The notes under the pieces: generated by a model
What the model saw: the letters and a program-made list of their open reading frames with translations, nothing else
The model's database searches: none
What the model was told of the DNA's origin: nothing
Program-made: the position numbers and the translations under genes
Origin: Pseudomonadota bacterium
GTDB lineage: Bacteria; Pseudomonadota; Gammaproteobacteria; Burkholderiales; Burkholderiaceae_B
Direction of reading: 5' to 3'
Assembly (NCBI GenBank): GCA_023389535.1
Contig: JAEWEH010000373.1
Location: 1 to 8,126, forward strand
Length of the DNA: 8,126 nt
Shown: positions 6,626 to 8,126 of the stretch, piece by piece
Layout: each line of letters starts with the position of its first letter
How positions within the stretch are numbered: position 1 is the stretch's first letter

Positions 6626-6655
6626 GATCCTAAAAGGATCGCTCTAGTGCCTCAA
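6626..6655 (-). promoter_or_regulatory. Putative promoter and palindromic operator for the Bug-amidase operon
   Basis: On the minus strand TTGAGG (6655-6650) and TAGGAT (6632-6627) are spaced by 17 bases and each match the sigma70 consensus at four of six positions. A perfect inverted repeat, GATCCT-AAA-AGGATC at 6626-6640, covers the -10. Outer arms ATTGAG (6621-6626) and CTCAAT (6651-6656) are also complementary. The placement between a LysR gene and its divergent neighbour fits a LysR-type operator, but this is inferred. Confidence 0.4.
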
Positions 6656-6703
6656 TCGATTTTTATTTATGCGATGATTGACTTTTTTTAAACGAAAAAT
6701 TTC

Positions 6704-7654
6704 ATGGACCACCGCCTACCTCCACTTAATGCGCTGCGGGCGTTCGAAGCGGTGGGACGTTTATCGAGCGTCACCCATGCTGCAAACGAGTTGTGCGTTA
6801 CACCCGGAGCAGTCAGCCGCCATATCAGAATGCTCGAAGAACACCTGGGCGTAGAGCTTTTCGTTCGCGCGCACAGGAGCATCAGTTTGACTTCCGTCGG
6901 CACGGAGTATTTGGCCGCGGTGTCGACGCACATGTCTGGCCTGCGCCTGGCGACCAATCATATCCGGGATCACCGCAAGAGAAAGATATTGAAAATGAGA
7001 GCGCCCGCGACGATCGCTGTGAAATGGCTTATTCCTCGCCTGGCTAGCTTTCACCGAGCATATCCCGGCATCGAAGTGCGCTTGCGCACTTCGGGTGCGC
7101 CGATAGACTTTGCTGTGGAAGACCTTCATGGAGGCATAGAATTGGGGCGCGGGGAACGAAAAGGGGTCGATGCTCTTCGTCTTGTCGACAATGAAATCAC
7201 GCCGGTGTGCATTCCCGAAATTGCCGAAGGAAAACGCCTGTATGCCTCGCCATCCAGACTAGCGCAGGAAATATTGCTACACACCTTGGCACGCCCAGAT
7301 GACTGGTCGATCTGGCTGGGCGCTGCAGGGATCAATAATATAGACCTATCCCGCGGCATGAAATACGAGTCCTCCATGCTGGCTTTCGAGGCTGCTCTGC
7401 AGGGCCACGGCGTTGCGATTGCTCAGAAAGTTTTCGTCAGTAAAGAGCTCAGGGAAGGCAAACTCGTCGCCCCGTGCGATTTGAGCGTCGATCTCGGAGA
7501 CTACACTTATTATTTCCTGTCTCCAAGTGGCGAAACTAAACGAGAAAGCGAAGAACTGAGGATCTTCAAAAGATGGATCGCTTCAGTGGCCCAAAACGAT
7601 GGATCGGGACTGGATCCAACTTCGGCCCCGCGCCTTTCGGGAAACACGGAATGA
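6704..7654 (+). CDS. LysR-family transcriptional regulator, GcvA-like
   Basis: This is a cytoplasmic DNA-binding regulator of 316 residues, standard for the family. The N-terminal winged helix-turn-helix occupies about residues 6-65, with HAANELCVTPGAVSRHIRML (25-44) as the helix-turn-helix and EEHLGVELFVR next. The opening LPPLNALRAFEAVGR is typical of the GcvA-like branch. Residues from about 92 to 300 form the periplasmic-binding-like effector domain. The gene diverges from the Bug-amidase operon across 173 bases, the classic arrangement for a LysR regulator and its target. The ATG at 6704 has no purine-rich ribosome site; the stretch before it is A-rich. Several codons (AGA, ATA, TTG, AAA) are less GC-biased than in the ahp genes. 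The inducer is unknown. Confidence 0.94.
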   Translation: MDHRLPPLNALRAFEAVGRLSSVTHAANELCVTPGAVSRHIRMLEEHLGVELFVRAHRSISLTSVGTEYLAAVSTHMSGLRLATNHIRDHRKRKILKMRAPATIAVKWLIPRLASFHRAYPGIEVRLRTSGAPIDFAVEDLHGGIELGRGERKGVDALRLVDNEITPVCIPEIAEGKRLYASPSRLAQEILLHTLARPDDWSIWLGAAGINNIDLSRGMKYESSMLAFEAALQGHGVAIAQKVFVSKELREGKLVAPCDLSVDLGDYTYYFLSPSGETKRESEELRIFKRWIASVAQNDGSGLDPTSAPRLSGNTE

Positions 7655-7701
7655 GCGGGCAACAGCAAGCTAACCTGAGTGCTGAGAAGCTTGATGCCGC
7701 A

Positions 7702-7730
7702 TTGCCTGGCACTGTCTATACCAGGATAAG
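7702..7730 (+). promoter_or_regulatory. Predicted promoter for the methyltransferase gene
   Basis: TTGCCT (7702-7707) and GATAAG (7725-7730) are separated by 17 bases and match the sigma70 -35 and -10 at four of six positions each. The predicted transcript start is near 7737. A CCTGG (7705-7709) and CCAGG (7721-7725) inverted repeat overlaps the element. The match is moderate. Confidence 0.4.
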
Positions 7731-7737
7731 AAGCTAT

Positions 7738-7756
7738 CTTGTAAGCGGATAACAAG
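7738..7756 (+). promoter_or_regulatory. lac-operator-like dyad at the predicted start of the methyltransferase transcript
   Basis: TTGTAAGCGGATAACAA at 7739-7755 differs at one of 17 positions from the core of the E. coli lac operator O1, which has G where this has A at 7743. The flanking C7738 and G7756 extend the symmetry, so the two nine-base arms agree at seven positions. The dyad is centred at 7747, about ten bases after the predicted transcript start, the same geometry as lacO1. Binding by a LacI-family repressor is inferred; no such regulator gene is in the window. Confidence 0.5.
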
Positions 7757-7788
7757 GCGTATATCGTTGGCCCTTTCAAGGAGCCATC

Positions 7789-8126
7789 GTGAAAACAGGA
7801 CATAGCGAGACCATTCAAGCCCAGTTCGACGCACAGGCCCAGGCCTATTTGCAAAGCGCGGTGCACGCAGCAGGGCCCGATCTGATCCATGCGCGCGAAT
7901 TGGTGACTATGCACACCAGCAAGGGCGAACTGCTGGATGCCGGATGCGGCGCCGGACACCTGAGCTTCGCACTGGCGCCGTTAGTGGACCGCGCGATCGC
8001 GTTGGACCCTTCCCCCAACATGCTGGCCACGGTAGAAGAAGCGGCTGCGCAGCGAGGCCTGGGACAACTTCGCACCGTTCAAGCAAAGGCCGAATCGATG
8101 CCGTTCGACAACGCTCGGTTCGACAT
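7789..8126 (+). CDS. Class I SAM-dependent methyltransferase, N-terminal part (cut by window edge)
   Basis: The first 112 codons and two further bases are present. The frame stays open to the right edge. The protein shows the Rossmann-like methyltransferase motif I, LLDAGCGAGHLSF at residues 48-60, which binds S-adenosylmethionine. The second-strand acidic residue D73 in ALDPSPNML should hold the ribose hydroxyls. Residues 97-106 (VQAKAESMPF) match the next conserved strand and loop of UbiE-like and methyltransferase-11 domains. The start is GTG at 7789-7791, supported by AAGGAG at 7778-7783 five bases upstream. No ATG is available before residue 41. The methyl acceptor cannot be predicted from this part. 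A lac-operator-like dyad lies in the leader. Confidence 0.92.
   Translation, partial: MKTGHSETIQAQFDAQAQAYLQSAVHAAGPDLIHARELVTMHTSKGELLDAGCGAGHLSFALAPLVDRAIALDPSPNMLATVEEAAAQRGLGQLRTVQAKAESMPFDNARFD

Noticed and set aside
6661..6690. T-rich stretches before the LysR gene as a terminator or a -10 element
   Set aside because: No stem precedes them, and the TTGACT at 6678-6683 is too close to the ATG at 6704 to serve as a -35 for a normal leader.
7666..7693. CAAGCT and AGCTTG inverted repeat after the LysR gene as a terminator
   Set aside because: The stem is only 6 bp with a 16-base loop and no T-run follows, so I do not call a terminator.

Overview
The window looks like the chromosome of a betaproteobacterium of the Alcaligenaceae type (Bordetella, Achromobacter, Pusillimonas and relatives). 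This is inferred from the moderately GC-rich coding sequence, a Bug-family periplasmic receptor gene next to an amidase and a divergent GcvA-like LysR regulator, and short gaps between genes. No mobile element, CRISPR array, tRNA or rRNA was seen.

Layout. (1) 1-1337, minus strand: peroxide-defence operon ahpC -> ahpF. ahpF is cut by the left edge. A strong sigma70-type promoter lies upstream of ahpC with an OxyR-like site of four tetranucleotide elements directly behind its -35, and a strong hairpin sits between the two genes. (2) 1379-3433, minus strand: a CynX/NimT-type major facilitator gene followed after 48 bases by a TauE/SafE-type permease gene, probably one operon. (3) 3434-3742: a gene-free region between the divergent transporter operon and a small plus-strand gene. 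(4) 3743-4048, plus strand: an OsmB-like glycine-zipper lipoprotein with an Arg-rich tail formed by an internal 30-base duplication, followed by a perfect 10-bp hairpin. (5) 4160-6530, minus strand: a Bug/TctC-type substrate-binding protein followed after 22 bases by an amidase-signature hydrolase. A divergent LysR-type regulator (6704-7654, plus) is their likely controller. (6) 7655-8126, plus strand: a leader with a plausible promoter and a dyad almost identical to the E. coli lac operator core, then the start of a class I SAM-dependent methyltransferase cut by the right edge.

How the genes work together: AhpF passes electrons from NADH to AhpC, which reduces peroxides. The Bug-amidase-LysR group has the look of a small uptake and catabolic cassette for an unknown amide. 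The CynX-like and TauE-like transporters may handle small anions or organic acids. The strongest points for a second look are the ahpC control region (1272-1337), the hairpin between ahpC and ahpF (594-625) and the lac-operator-like dyad (7738-7756). I found no clear evidence of a wholly new multi-gene system.
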